Assembly: GCA_003255065.1 (NCBI GenBank)
Contig: QAOA01001366.1
Coordinates: forward strand, 641,341 to 705,340
Reading direction: 5' to 3'
Length of the DNA: 64,000 bases
Origin: Cercis canadensis
Lineage: Eukaryota; Streptophyta; Magnoliopsida; Fabales; Fabaceae
The position numbers and the translations under genes were made by a program. Positions 13,101-23,809 of this stretch are shown in pieces (within the stretch, counting starts at the first letter, position 1; the number at the start of each line of letters is the position of its first letter). Under the pieces are notes generated by a model. It searched no databases. It saw only the letters and a program-made list of their open reading frames with translations, and was not told the DNA's origin.

Positions 13101-13152
13101 AAGTACGCCTTGAAGCTATGGAAGAAGACCTTCTCAAGATTACACTCATCAT
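7131..13152 (-). CDS. Mitochondrial DEAD-box RNA helicase, PMH1/PMH2 (RH9/RH53) type
   Basis: ATP-dependent RNA helicase, likely assisting folding and splicing of mitochondrial group II intron transcripts as reported for Arabidopsis PMH1/PMH2. Seven exons, high to low: 12754-13152, 12395-12522, 11817-12228, 11034-11132, 10528-10752, 8205-8366, 7131-7592. Phases agree at every junction and give 628 aa. The Met-Met start is followed by an Arg/Ser-rich, acid-poor N-terminus that looks like a mitochondrial presequence (about residues 1-60). Motifs in order: Q motif (GITKLFPIQ, about 125-133), ARTGTGKT (about 150-157), PTRELA, TPGR, DEAD at 259-262, SAT, then in exon 5 FTQTKRD and [10 protein letters not shown], and [10 protein letters not shown] in exon 6. 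The last exon encodes a Gly/Ser/Phe-rich tail of about 150 residues (FGSFGSSG-type repeats), as in plant PMH proteins. Which of the two paralogues it matches cannot be decided. Confidence 0.93.
8488..8910. repeat. Assembly overlap duplication around N at 8699, in a helicase intron
   Basis: 8488-8698 and 8700-8910 are 211-bp copies differing at about three positions (for example cataagc versus catgagc). They lie in the 2.2-kb intron between helicase exons 5 and 6 (8367-10527), so splicing and coding sequence are unaffected. The substitutions suggest two alleles placed in series. Confidence 0.88.
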
Positions 13153-13559
13153 CTCTGTGTAATAAGAACACTGAGTTCAGAGATACAGAGAGGGAAGGGT
13201 GTCAGAGTGTTTGAGGAAAAACCCTATTTGAGAATTTAGGGTTTAAGGGGGTTTATGGAGCAGTGAAGGAGGCGGGGGAAGGTGAAGGAAAGCCTTTGAA
13301 CGGGTTTATGCGAAGAAGAATATATTTGAGAGTTATGATTGTGTATGTGCATGTACTTTGACCCGTACGATACTGTTCTACATGGTGGAGTCTGGAGCAC
13401 TGATTTTGACTACTGGGACATTGCACTTCATATCTGACGGTGCTCCGCGCATCACTGTTAGCGTGGAGACGGTGATGACATGTCAATATATTTTTTGGAT
13501 TTAAGGAAAGGCCAAATTATTTTAGTAATGATATTTTCTTACGCTTTTTGCTATGTAAC

Positions 13560-13912
13560 ATAGGTGCATTATATGCTATTCCATCTCAATGTGACATACA
13601 TATTTGAGTTGTTTTATTGTGCAATTTTAGTTTAAATTATTTAATATTGATATAATTAATATAATTTAAATTTTATTTCTATTATATTTAAGTGGTTTTA
13701 TGATATTTTAGTCTAAATTTTTTAATATTAATACAATTATTATAATTTAAATTTTTTAAAATTCACTTAAAATTTATGTTATATAACTCAATTATAAATT
13801 TAATAAAATTTAAATTATGTCAATTATATCAATATAATACAGTTTAAATCAAAACAATAATTATCCAAATGTGACTTATATCATATCATAATAGAGTAGC
13901 ATAGTAACCACT
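13560..13912. mobile_element. Foldback/MITE-like element, AT-rich
   Basis: The left part (about 13575-13680) and the reverse complement of the right part (about 13795-13905) match over roughly 100 bases, including a tatgctatt/tatgctact end and a tttaatattgatataatt core. This makes a long imperfect hairpin. No coding capacity is present. Exact termini and target-site duplication are not resolved. Confidence 0.5.
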
Positions 13913-14063
13913 AAAGATACTATATGTTTTTGTAGGCTTTTAATTCAGGTGTTTTTCTTTAATCTCACTTTAAGCTTGTTTTAAGATCCTCTAATAAGCT
14001 AAGACGAGCTTGAGTATAAATTTATATTCATTTAATAGATGGCTAACTTTGACTCGACTCGTT

Positions 14064-14610
14064 TATAGTTGTAGCATTTTGTTAACAAAATATTTTAACA
14101 ATTTAAATTTTTTTGTCCCCTATTTTAAAAGTAAATAATTTAGTTTTTCTATATTCATAAAATGTACAATTTTGATATTTTTATTATTTTTTAGGTTTAG
14201 TTTAAGGTATAAAGTTCTCCAATTCACAATCTTACCATTTAGATTGAAGAGTTATGTCTTGTGAATCTACCTACAAAATTTCAGCTCGATTTAATAGTAG
14301 AACTCAGCTTGAAATATCAAAACTGTAAGTTTTTATCTAATCACATATCTAGATTCATTCACTGTTAGATCAAGTTGAAATTTTGTGAGGAGATTCACAA
14401 GACGCAACTCTTCAATCTGAATTGTGAGATTATGAATCAGATAACTTTACACCTTAAAATAGACTTAAGAAATTTTAGCTTAAAAAAAATGACCAAAATT
14501 ACATATTTTATTAATATAGAGGGACTAAATTATTCACTTTAAAAATAAGAGAACCAACAAATTTAAGTTGTTAAAATAAGATTACCAAAATTACAATTAA
14601 GTCTAATTTA
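14064..14610. mobile_element. Long inverted-repeat (foldback) element
   Basis: About 230 bases on the left (14064-14300) pair with the reverse complement of 14365-14610, with a short central loop. Shared landmarks include ttgaagagtt.tgtcttgtgaatct and an outer arm reading (right arm, reverse complement) taattgtaattttggt. A partial copy of the right arm occurs at 24157-24382, so this is a dispersed repeat family and not a local accident. It is non-coding and probably a non-autonomous DNA transposon. Confidence 0.7.
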
Positions 14611-15309
14611 AATTATGTTAGGGTAGGCTTTTGTCTGTCGTTCGTGAGATCTCAAGCATGCTACTAGAGTAAGATATCTTTGATTATATTAGGATACATT
14701 CTATCCTACTCAACGCCGATGTGTCATAAGTTACATATAGGTTCATTTACTTTTTCTATACAATTAAACTTTTCTACACCTTATTTTTTTAGGCCATGAA
14801 CTTTTCTACACCTGACGTTATGCAAGAATTGGGTGTGGCTATTGGACCCTCATACGTGGGCTTCTCATTCGTTGTGGTCCTCAGCCTTCATCTCCATATT
14901 TTCCTCATGGGCCTCTCAAATCTCAATGTGATTCTCTCTGTTGTTGTTGTTTTTCCTGTTGTTTTTGGTTGATTACACCCAATTTGATTCTCTACTAACG
15001 TTTTATTCCCTCCCCACCACGGCCATCTCACTTTGCCAATGACGAGAGTGATAGCAACATAGCATTGACACCCATCTCCATACACTATGATACTTAATTT
15101 TTGTCCATGCAACAGTCTCAGGAAGGCTGAACAGAAATTGACGTAGGAAATTTCAATCACTTAGTTTAGAACTTAGAAAGTTCGCAAGGACATGGAATTT
15201 ATGAAGAAAGGATTAGGTTTTGGTAACTATATGGAATGTCCATTATGTTAGATATAAACTCATTTTTGAGCTTTCACTTAAAAGCTTAAGCTTTTAAGTT
15301 GAAATCAGA

Positions 15310-15502
15310 GTCTCTTTGGCCCGAGTGAAATGAGTTCTGGTCGCTTAAGCAAGTGGTTTCGAGTTCGAGCTTTTGTGGATGCAAAAAACCTTCTTGGGAG
15401 AGGTCCCCGCTATAAAGAGCGCCTGACAGTACCTCAGAGGATTAGTCCTAGGCAAAGCCTCGGGATACCTCGGCTAAATACAAGAAAAAAGTCTCTTTGG
15501 CC
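15310..15502 (+). mobile_element. tRNA-derived SINE with 12-bp target-site duplication
   Basis: The body is 15322-15490, flanked by perfect direct repeats gtctctttggcc at 15310-15321 and 15491-15502. The head has a Pol III B-box-like gagttcgagct near 15359-15369 and an upstream A-box-like stretch. The middle is the GC-richer aggtccccgc...gcctgacagtac...cctcggctaaatac block common to a widespread plant SINE type. It ends in an A-rich tail just before the right repeat. It is non-coding. Confidence 0.82.
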
Positions 15503-16617
15503 AAATGGCTAAGAGATCAAATCCTTCCACCTTACTTTTTTAATTAAATTAAAATTTCAACACAAAGTATAAATGGACATGTGCTTTGTTCAAGAAGTGG
15601 ATATGTGCTTTGTTCAAGTTTCAAGCCCAAAAGAGAAACTTTCACATGCATGTTAGATATAAAATTATTTTTCGACTTTCATCTAAATAAGAAATTTAGT
15701 GGCAAAGTTAGCATAGATTTTTTGAAATAGTTAAAATATAATTACTAAGAATGTATATAAAATTTTTTAAATTTTTGAAGAGGCTAAACATATATTTTTG
15801 AAAAAAAAAAAAAATCAAAGAAATTTTTTTAGTTTTCAAAAATTTTGGGGGCCTGTTGCCACTCCAAAGTGCAACGAGGCTCCATCCCTCGAGGAATCTA
15901 GGTTAGGAATAGGGTAGAGTATGTTATGATCTCCCTACATTTCAAAGACTGCTATAATTCCAATCTCTGCACTGCCATCACCTCTCAAATAGTGGGAAAA
16001 ACACATGAAGGAAAAGGCAGGTTGTAATGTTGTTTATAATTTACCCATATAGGGTAATGCATGTCTTTGTTCCTTATGTTGTCTCATTGCACACACCATT
16101 ATGCCATTTTTATATGACGAGCCACACCATGTTGGCAAAAAATAATAATTGGGATCCATCTCAACCTGAAACACCAACTGTACCCTAAAGTACTTGTTCT
16201 CAGTGGCTTCATGCAAGAAATGGGGCCCTAATGGGACCAATATGTTTAACAATCAATCCCCAAACTATAATGTAGCATGTCTTTTAGCGGCAAAAAATAA
16301 TATATATAGATAGTTTGTTAAGTGATGATATAATTTAGAGTTTTTACTTAAAAATATTTCGGAGATTTTTTTAATATAATTATATAAAGGTTCAAACACA
16401 ATATTATTTTTTTAAACTATCAAAATCTCTCACTACTAGTCTCTGCCTTGCATCTAGTATATTGTTTTTAAAAGAATCTAATTAAGATAGTTTTACTTAT
16501 GCTTTTTTCCTTACTTAAGTCTCAATCTACAATAGCTTTCATGAAGATGAATGCTAGCAATACAACATCATTTGTTGCTGTATTGTCTACAACTGTGTAT
16601 ATATAAACAATTGTACT

Positions 16618-16815
16618 CAAATTGTACTCTTTTTTTTTTGTTTACATTCAGTGTATCCTGACACATTTTGAGTATGAGATTAATTCTTATTTGAGACGAG
16701 AGCAGTAATTGATAAATTTCTCTTCACAAGGCGACTCCAAGATTCGAACTCAGAAACACCTTAAAACTCAAACTGCTTCCACTAAATCAATACCTTATTA
16801 TACCCAAATTGTACT
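16618..16815 (-). mobile_element. SINE, minus orientation, with 11-bp target-site duplication
   Basis: caaattgtact occurs at 16618-16628 and again at 16805-16815, bounding 16629-16804. On the minus strand the insert has a B-box-like gagttcgaatc and ends in an A-rich tail (plus-strand poly-T at about 16629-16638). These are the hallmarks of a tRNA-derived SINE retroposed into this spacer. Confidence 0.75.
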
Positions 16816-16959
16816 ATTTGGAAAACAAGTTCAATTGATCTGACTTTAGGTAAAAAAACACTAAGGTAAAAAAGAAAGATTCAATCTGGTCCACATTAAG
16901 GGAGAGAAAGGGAACAGATTAAAATGATGGATTCCCAACATGCTAAAAGGAGAATCAAA

Positions 16960-17290
16960 ATAACTTTGCTTTTTCTTTTTCACCTTACGAGTATAAAGTG
17001 AGAAAGTTAAATGAATCGGAAGAGGCTCCACTTGTAGAGGTACTGTACTTTATTCTTACATGCAAACTGAATAACAACAAAAGAAAGAGAGGGTCCAGTC
17101 CAAGGGGACCAAAGGTATCCACCTAAAAAGAAATTAAAAACTGCTGGAGTTTATAGGCTAACCGTAGTTGATTTTCTTCTTTGATAATCATTATTATTCA
17201 ACCATAAATATTGCATGTCTCTTTCATTACTTGTACTCTTAGTCTGAGTTGGCTGCCACTCTCCAATCATATTATATTTTTTTTCTTCTC
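16960..17290. repeat. Module P copy 1, related to 20990-21350
   Basis: Shares an ordered set of blocks with 20990-21350: aagaggctcc, tacatgcaaac, gaacaaaagaaagaa-like, ggggaccaa(a/t)ggtatccacc, taaaaagaaattaaa, ctgctggagttta, attattattcaacca and catgtctctttcattacttg. The copies are diverged by substitutions and small indels. They lie about 4.1 kb apart. A short part of the second copy (the ccaaacactgcttttgctttt block) also occurs near 25755, 330 bases before the BAM3 start codon. Confidence 0.65.
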
Positions 17291-17390
17291 ATTTTTGATA
17301 AATTAAACGTATAATGTTGACAAGAACTGTATCTCTGCTAGCTAGTTTCATGTTCTTCTTGTTTTGAGATTAAGCAGAAATAAATTTAGT

Positions 17391-17612
17391 AAGTCGCTAT
17401 TTTTACACTCTATTTTACTAATGTCACATCTGATTTAATGTCTAAATATGATATAGACTAAATTACTCTTAATTAATATGAAATTTTTTTTAACTTTGAC
17501 TAAAAACTTTCTATATTAAATAAGGGTAAATTAATCTATATTATATTTAGACATTAAATATGATGTAACATTAACAAAATCGGGTGTAAAAATAGCCGCT
17601 CCCTAAATTTAT
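17391..17612. mobile_element. MITE, 222 bp, with about 90-bp terminal inverted repeats
   Basis: The left end (taaatttagtaagtcgctat) and the reverse complement of the right end (taaatttagggagcggctat) match closely and the match extends inward about 90 bases, through tttttacac and aatgtctaaatat blocks. The element is short, non-coding and AT-rich. The superfamily is not clear. Confidence 0.7.
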
Positions 17613-18029
17613 TAAATTTTTATGAGTTATCATCTTCATTATGAGGGTTAGTTAATTATTTGAAAGCAAAGACTAACGTTAGATTTACCACTCTTATACT
17701 CACATATTTTTACTATTGTGAGCTTAATTATGAAAGAATTAATTTATACTAATCATGATGTTTGAGATTAGCCAAAGTAGAATTGTTAGGAGACACTCTC
17801 AAGATTCTCATGTCACCTTAGAGTTTTCTTTATTTCAAATTAAGAAGAGTTTGATTCTGCTAGCTAGCTAGATCAATCGGCCGGCCTATATATTCTGTTT
17901 TATCTTTCTTTTCCTTTATAGCTTTCAGCCATTCATGACATAATTTGTGGAAAAAGACCTCAATCTAGAAGAAAAGTTGGTTCCTTTGCTTCATCTTGTT
18001 ATTGAGTTACCAACTAGCAAGTAGCTTTT

Positions 18030-19400
18030 CTTTTATGATTCATTGATTTATTTGAATGATGCTAAACTTTTGGACTTGTTCATTTAATCACGTGGTTCTC
18101 TTTATGTATTTGATTTTTATTATCTTTTTTATGGGTACACAAATTGGTAATGACATAAGTTTGTTTTTTATTTTATTTTAATTATTATTGCTTTATTACA
18201 TATATGGAGCAAAATAAAATCCTAAATTAAAAGTTGGTGACATATGTTAGAAATATATATAATTATTTGTTCCCTTCTAATTAACAATCTTTTATTCAAT
18301 AAAAAACTTGCAAACTTGGAATTGGAAGCTCATATGAGGAATGTGCTTAATCAATTATTTATTTCCTTTTGCACATATTTTAGTGATAGAAAGATAATGA
18401 TTTTATCATTTTAAATTAGAGTATATATGTATATATCATTCTCGAACATAACTCAATAAATAATATAAAAGAGTAAAATTAAATTAGAATAATAATCTAA
18501 AGTTTAATTTTAATTCATAAGTAATTAAATTCTTAATTTTTTTTCTTTCTTTTTGTCATTGGATAGATAGAGTTGGATTTTCTACTTAGGGATATAAGAG
18601 ATGTGGATTTAAACTTAGGATCTCAATATTTTTGAGATATTTTTGGACTAATTGTGTTGTGTGTACTTTTATAAATTCTTATTTTTTGGCCATGAGAGTT
18701 GATTCAACTAGTAAGAATTGAAACACTTTGTTTGTTAAGCCTAAATTCGATTCTTACTGCTAGCAATCCCCTTTGGTAGGTTATTTGTAAGACTGTAAAT
18801 ACTACTATAAGTCTTTGCTAAGACCTATGACATCCCTTGGCCTTGGAATTGGTAGCTCTCTTCACCCTAAATTTTTGTACAACAAAAAAAAAATCTTACT
18901 TTTTGTTACTATATATAAAAGAATAATATTTTATTACCATAGCTCCACAAATTAAATAATTTCCCCATGTTATGTGTATAGTTTCCAAAATGATATAAAT
19001 ATGTCATACATACCAATTAGATGGTAACAGACTTTTGACCATTTTGCCACATATTGCCGCATAGGCCAGACATAGGTACTTTTCTTTTTCAGAAGAAAAA
19101 ATAAAAAGGGTAGAAATTATAACTACTTGAAAGCGATAATTGTGTTTTGTCTGCCTTCAAATAAATATGTAAGTGACATTTTAGTGCCGCTTCTCCTTAT
19201 GGCTTGTTGGTTGTGGTGATCTCTCCCCAATCAATTGGCCAGGGTTCGAACGGCATAAAGCCAGGGCCTTATGAACAACAGCATGGACCGAGGTATTTTA
19301 AAATACCTTTCTTTTTGCCACACCCACACAAAACGTGCTATCAATCATTTTCTCCCTAATAAATGGAGTTACACTTAGTTAGGTTATGGTTATCATTTTA
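18030..19400. repeat. Tandem upstream segment, unit 1
   Basis: First of several diverged units between 18 and 25.6 kb. Ordered landmarks: a tttggact(t/c)gtt-atttaa block, aattggaagctca with aatgtgctta following, taattaaattctta, cagacttttga (19029), an agcata-g-cca block, a cttgttgg...ggttcgaa stretch (19202-19250) and aaaacgtg-tatca near 19335. A SINE (18689-18893) interrupts this unit. Confidence 0.7.
18677..18905 (+). mobile_element. SINE (family shared with 22708-22908)
   Basis: The body 18689-18893 is flanked by a 12-bp target-site duplication with one mismatch (tcttattttttg at 18677-18688, tcttactttttg at 18894-18905). It has a B-box-like aattcgattct and ends in a poly-A tail at 18883-18893. 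It aligns along its length with the reverse complement of 22708-22908. Confidence 0.75.
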
Positions 19401-20145
19401 TTTAATCACGTAAGAGGACGAGGTGTGGTACGGTGGAGTTGTCTCTAGCCTTAAATGGAGGTTTTAAGTAATTTTACTCATACCTAATAGTAATTTTTAC
19501 TTGGTGGAAGACAGGTATAGGACTTGAAAATTGGGGATGGGGCTTACGACGAAAATTTTATAGGGCTGGGGCCAAGAATGAGGAGTGCACTGCACAACCC
19601 ACCCGCGTATATATATATATATATATATAAAAACATTAGTTATTACTTATTAGACAGACCCCACCATTACTATTCCTTGTATCCCTAACAAATAAAAAAA
19701 CCCCATATCAGAAATAGACTAAGAAGGAGAACTTGAGAAGGTTCGTCGGTGGCAAGGTGCTCTTTACATCATTATGGTGTTAGACTTTAGTTGGGAATTA
19801 GCCATGCATGGCATTAGCGTGTTGTCGCTTCCTCTTGTCTTTTGTATCCCTAAGTTCTCCTGCGGATTTGGGTGACAGAGAGAGGGAAATGAGTTGGAGT
19901 TGGGGGCTGAGTAATAATCATTTGACTTTTGGCTTTCGGTGTATGGTCTAAATGGAAAAACATACAGAATCTTTCCTTCAGGTCCTTTTGAATCTTGCTT
20001 GGTGTTAGATTTTTCTGGGTTTTGTGTGAAATTTCTCTTAATTTTTATTGTTGCTCATTCTAGATTTTTGGTTGCATATGTGTGTATGGGCAAATAGAGA
20101 GGGGGCATTCAGCAAAAACAGGAATGGAGATCTAAATGTATATCC

Positions 20146-20342
20146 ATTTGAGAATAGGAACGGGCAGTGATAATCTCGCCCCATTACCACTTGAGAATGG
20201 GGATGGAGAGTGATAACCTCGCCCCATTGCCATTCCTAAGCCCTTAAGACTGTCCTTCATATCTTCAAATGGGAACGGGGAGTGATAACCTCGCCTCATT
20301 GTCATTCCTAAGCCCTTAAGACTGTCCCTCATATCTTCACTC
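20146..20342. repeat. Minisatellite, about 72-bp unit
   Basis: Two full units (about 20195-20266 and 20267-20338) and one shortened unit share gtgataacctcgcc, ccattgccattcctaagc and ccttaagactgtcc blocks. The shared gtgataa...ctcgcc block starts near 20166, 20209 and 20281. An open frame on the minus strand through this tract is a by-product of the repeat and not a gene. Confidence 0.7.
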
Positions 20343-20384
20343 TCCATTCAAGTCTCCTCTGCTAGCACCCATATCTCCTGACAA

Positions 20385-20960
20385 AAAAATTGGTAATCAC
20401 ACAAGTTTTTTTTAAGTATAAATATTGCTTTATATATAATTTAGCAATTTAGTGACATATGTATGTTAGAAAAAATAATTGTTGGGCTCCTTGCTAAAAT
20501 CTTTTATTCAATGAAAACTACCAAACTTGAAAATTGGAAGCTCACGATAGGAATGTGCTTAATCAATTATTCATTTCTTTTAGCACATATTTATAGGATA
20601 TACTAAGATATTTTGAGAATTTTGGTATTTTACAATGATTTTTTTTTTTCATTTTAAATTAGAGTGTGTATCTATTTTTTTTTAGCATAAACTTAAATAA
20701 TATCAAAACAGTAAAATTATAATAAAATTATAAAGTTTAATTTTCTTTCATAAGTAATTAAATTCTTACTCTTTGTTAGTATATAAGAAAAGACAACGTT
20801 ATTGTCATATTAGATTAATTAGCTCTGCAAATTGAATATTTTCTGGATCTACATATATACTAATTAGTTGGTAGCAGACTTTTGATCATGTAATTGGCAT
20901 ATATAGCAGCATAATTCATATATAGTAGTCTTTTTTAAAAAAAAAAAAAAGAAAAAGAAA
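20385..20960. repeat. Tandem upstream segment, unit 2
   Basis: Aligns with unit 1 from the attggtaat-aca-aagtt block through aattggaagctca, aatgtgcttaatcaattatt, taattaaattctta and cagacttttga (20875). It lacks the cttgttgg...ttcgaa part, being followed by module P copy 2 (20990-21350). No coding potential. Confidence 0.7.
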
Positions 20961-20989
20961 AAATAGCTGAAATAAAATGATAATTGTGT

Positions 20990-21350
20990 GGACCATACCG
21001 TCAAATTATAAATAAGTGAATATTTTACATGCATTTATATCCAAACACTGCTTTTGCTTTTCCTTTTTTGAATGAGCTAGGCAGATCAGAAGAAGAGGCT
21101 CCTCTCTTATTAGCTAAAGGTGCTGTACTTTTATTGTTACATGCAAACCAAACAAGAACAAAAGAAAGAAGATAGGGTCCAAAGCAATGCAAGGGGACCA
21201 ATGGTATCCACCTAAAAAGAAATTAAACTGCTGGAGTTTATGATTTCATCATTTGATCCTCATTATTATTCAACCATATAGATTACATGTCTCTTTCATT
21301 ACTTGTACTCTTTCTCACTCTCAAATCATACATATATAGGGTTTCTTAAT
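20990..21350. repeat. Module P copy 2
   Basis: Diverged duplicate of 16960-17290, preceded by a ccaaacactgcttttgctttt block (about 21040-21062) that is also found at about 25757-25777 near the BAM3 leader. It follows unit 2 directly. Non-coding. Confidence 0.65.
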
Positions 21351-22249
21351 TTTTTTTAATTAACACATAATATTATTTACAAGACAGTATTATTAGGGCC
21401 CCCATTCCATACCTTTAGTCAAATTCAAGGTATCTATACCCTGAACATGTGACAAAATATGAACCATCAATTGAGATATAGAAATCTTATGTGTGGTGGT
21501 GATGATGGCATTGGAAACCTGCACTTCAATAAAATAAATATCTTTAATTATAACCTACAAATTTGTAATATTTTGTACAAATGGCCCAAAGTGTATGGAA
21601 GTGGGACAGAGTAATTTTGACCAAGTTTACTAAATAAGTGTAGTTATTAGATGGATCTTGAACCGTATAATTAGTGAGATAAAAATTGTAAAATGACAAT
21701 ATTAACTATCAAGCTTAGTGAACTTAAATTCTCAACTAAGATATATAATTATTAAATTTAAATTATAATCAAGTACTTGTCATATAACTTAATAACTATG
21801 AAAGTTCATATATATAAAAAAAATAACTATGAAAGTTCATGTATATATAGGTGCAATGGAGGTGATATATATTCATATTGGTTAAATAAAAGTAGAGGAA
21901 TAAGCGCAATGAAACAAAAATGTTAAGAGGTATTTAATTACTTTTCTTAGAGATACTATAGTCATATAGCTTTTTGTTGAGATTTGAATTAAATTGAATA
22001 ATTAAGTCCAGTAATAGATCTAGAAACTTTTGTTAATGGGGCAATTAATATATACATATAAAAAAATAAATTTTAATTTTTCATGTATAATTAAATTCTT
22101 TGGATATTAACTTAATTATTTAAATATTAATATGATATTTCATGATGAATCCAATTATGTAATTTTATCTTTTAAGAAATAAATGTTGTATCCTTAAAAA
22201 AAAAAATCTGTTTATTTTCCTACCATTTTTTTTTTTTTTGGTATTTCAT

Positions 22250-23570
22250 GATTAAATTGAAAAAGATAATAAGCTGTCTTTTGTGGATAGGTCATCCATG
22301 AACATGAACATTTATTTATTTTTGCACATATTTAAATGATAGAAAGATACTGATTTTTGTATTTTACAATGATTTTATCATTTTAAATTTATAAATGTGC
22401 ATATCAATCTTGAACCTAACTCAAATAATATTAAAATAATAAAAATCTAAAGTTTAATTTTTAGTGCACTACAACAAGATAGATAGGTTGCTCAAGCTCT
22501 AAGGCAACAACAAGGGATCACAAGTATGATTCAAACTGAAGACCTTTTTGTTGATGCAGCTCAAATTTAATTTTCTTTGATAAGTGATTAACAAAAGACC
22601 ATTTTTATTTTTATATTAGATAATTAGATCCACAAATTAAATACTTTCCCAATCTTATGTATATAGTTTCAAAAAATGATAAAAATATGTCATACATAGC
22701 AATTAGTTTTTTTTTTTAGTAAAAAGCTTAGGGTAAGGGGGAGGTTACTCTATTACAAAGCTAAGATATGTCACAAGCCTCAATAAGAGCTTACAATATT
22801 ACTTACAAATTACTTACCAAAGAGAACTGTTAGCAATAAGATTCAAACTTAGATATTGCAAATGAAATGCTTCAATTCTCATTATTAGCTCAACCAACCC
22901 CTGTTGGAATACATACCAATTAGTTGGTAACAGACTTTTGATCATGTTGGCATATGTAGGAGCATAGCCCATATATGGTATCCGTTTGTGTTTTTCTTGA
23001 AAAAAAGAAGAGGGAAGAAATTAGAGCTATGAGTGAAAATGGTTTCCTCACAAGAAAATAGTATTATGTTTCGATATCTCTAATTGACAAAATGGAAATC
23101 TCAAAGTGCTCATTCACACAAAGTTATAACTGTGAGTACTTTAACAACGTGACCCTTAGAGCAAGAATGACTTGCCCTAGGTTTAGTAAGTTTGACTTCA
23201 TCCAAAAGTTGGAGTTAGACCTTAGTTCTTAAATTACAAAAAAAAAAAAGTCTAGTTTTTTCTACCTTTAAATTGGAATGTACGTAACAACTTAGTGCTG
23301 GTTTCCCTTGTGACTTGTTGGCTGGCCTGTTCTCTCGCCAGTCAACCTGCCAAGGTTTGAACCGGCAGCTTGGAAAGCCAGAAGATAATATACAACAATT
23401 GAGGTATTTCAAAATACCTCTCTCTTTTTACCACACAAAACGTGTTATCATTCATTTTCTCCACAATAAATAATTGGAGATACACGCAGCTGGGTTATGG
23501 TTATCATTTATTTTTGCACATGATCATTGGTACATGCCTACATGGTACCTAGATGGCTAGACAATCTTTT
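22250..23570. repeat. Tandem upstream segment, unit 3
   Basis: Aligns with unit 1 through the tttttgcacatattt, gattttatcattttaaatt, taaagtttaatttt, cagacttttga (22931), cttgttgg...ggtttgaa (about 23314-23358) and aaaacgtgttatcattcattttctcc blocks. It is interrupted by the SINE at 22708-22908 and by a further unrelated insert near 22470-22560. Confidence 0.68.
22692..22924 (-). mobile_element. SINE inserted in unit 3, with 16-bp target-site duplication
   Basis: The body 22708-22908 is flanked by atacatagcaattagt (22692-22707) and atacataccaattagt (22909-22924). On the minus strand the A-rich tail abuts the left flank. The matching place in unit 1 (19005-19020) has a single uninterrupted copy of this target sequence, an empty site. 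Same family as 18689-18893. Confidence 0.82.
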
Positions 23571-23809
23571 TATTTGAATCATGCTTAATTTTTGGACTCG
23601 TTTATTTAACCATGTTTTTCTTATGTATTTGATTTATATTATCCTCCAANTGGGTTATGGTTATCATTTATTTTTGCACATGATCATTGGTACATGCCTA
23701 CATGGTACCTAGATGGCTAGACAATCTTTTTATTTTAATCATGCTTAATTTTTGGACTCGTTTATTTAACCATGTTTTTCTTATGTATTTGATTTATATT
23801 ATCCTCCAA
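23491..23809. repeat. Assembly overlap duplication around N at 23650
   Basis: 23491-23649 and 23651-23809 are 159-bp copies with one visible substitution (tatttgaatc versus tattttaatc). A single N lies between them. The junction falls at the unit 3/unit 4 boundary, so the real spacing between those units is about 160 bases shorter than assembled. Confidence 0.85.

Noticed and set aside
20132..20347. Minus-strand frame with internal peptide repeats
   Set aside because: It follows the minisatellite unit exactly; there are no splice sites, homology or codon features of a gene.
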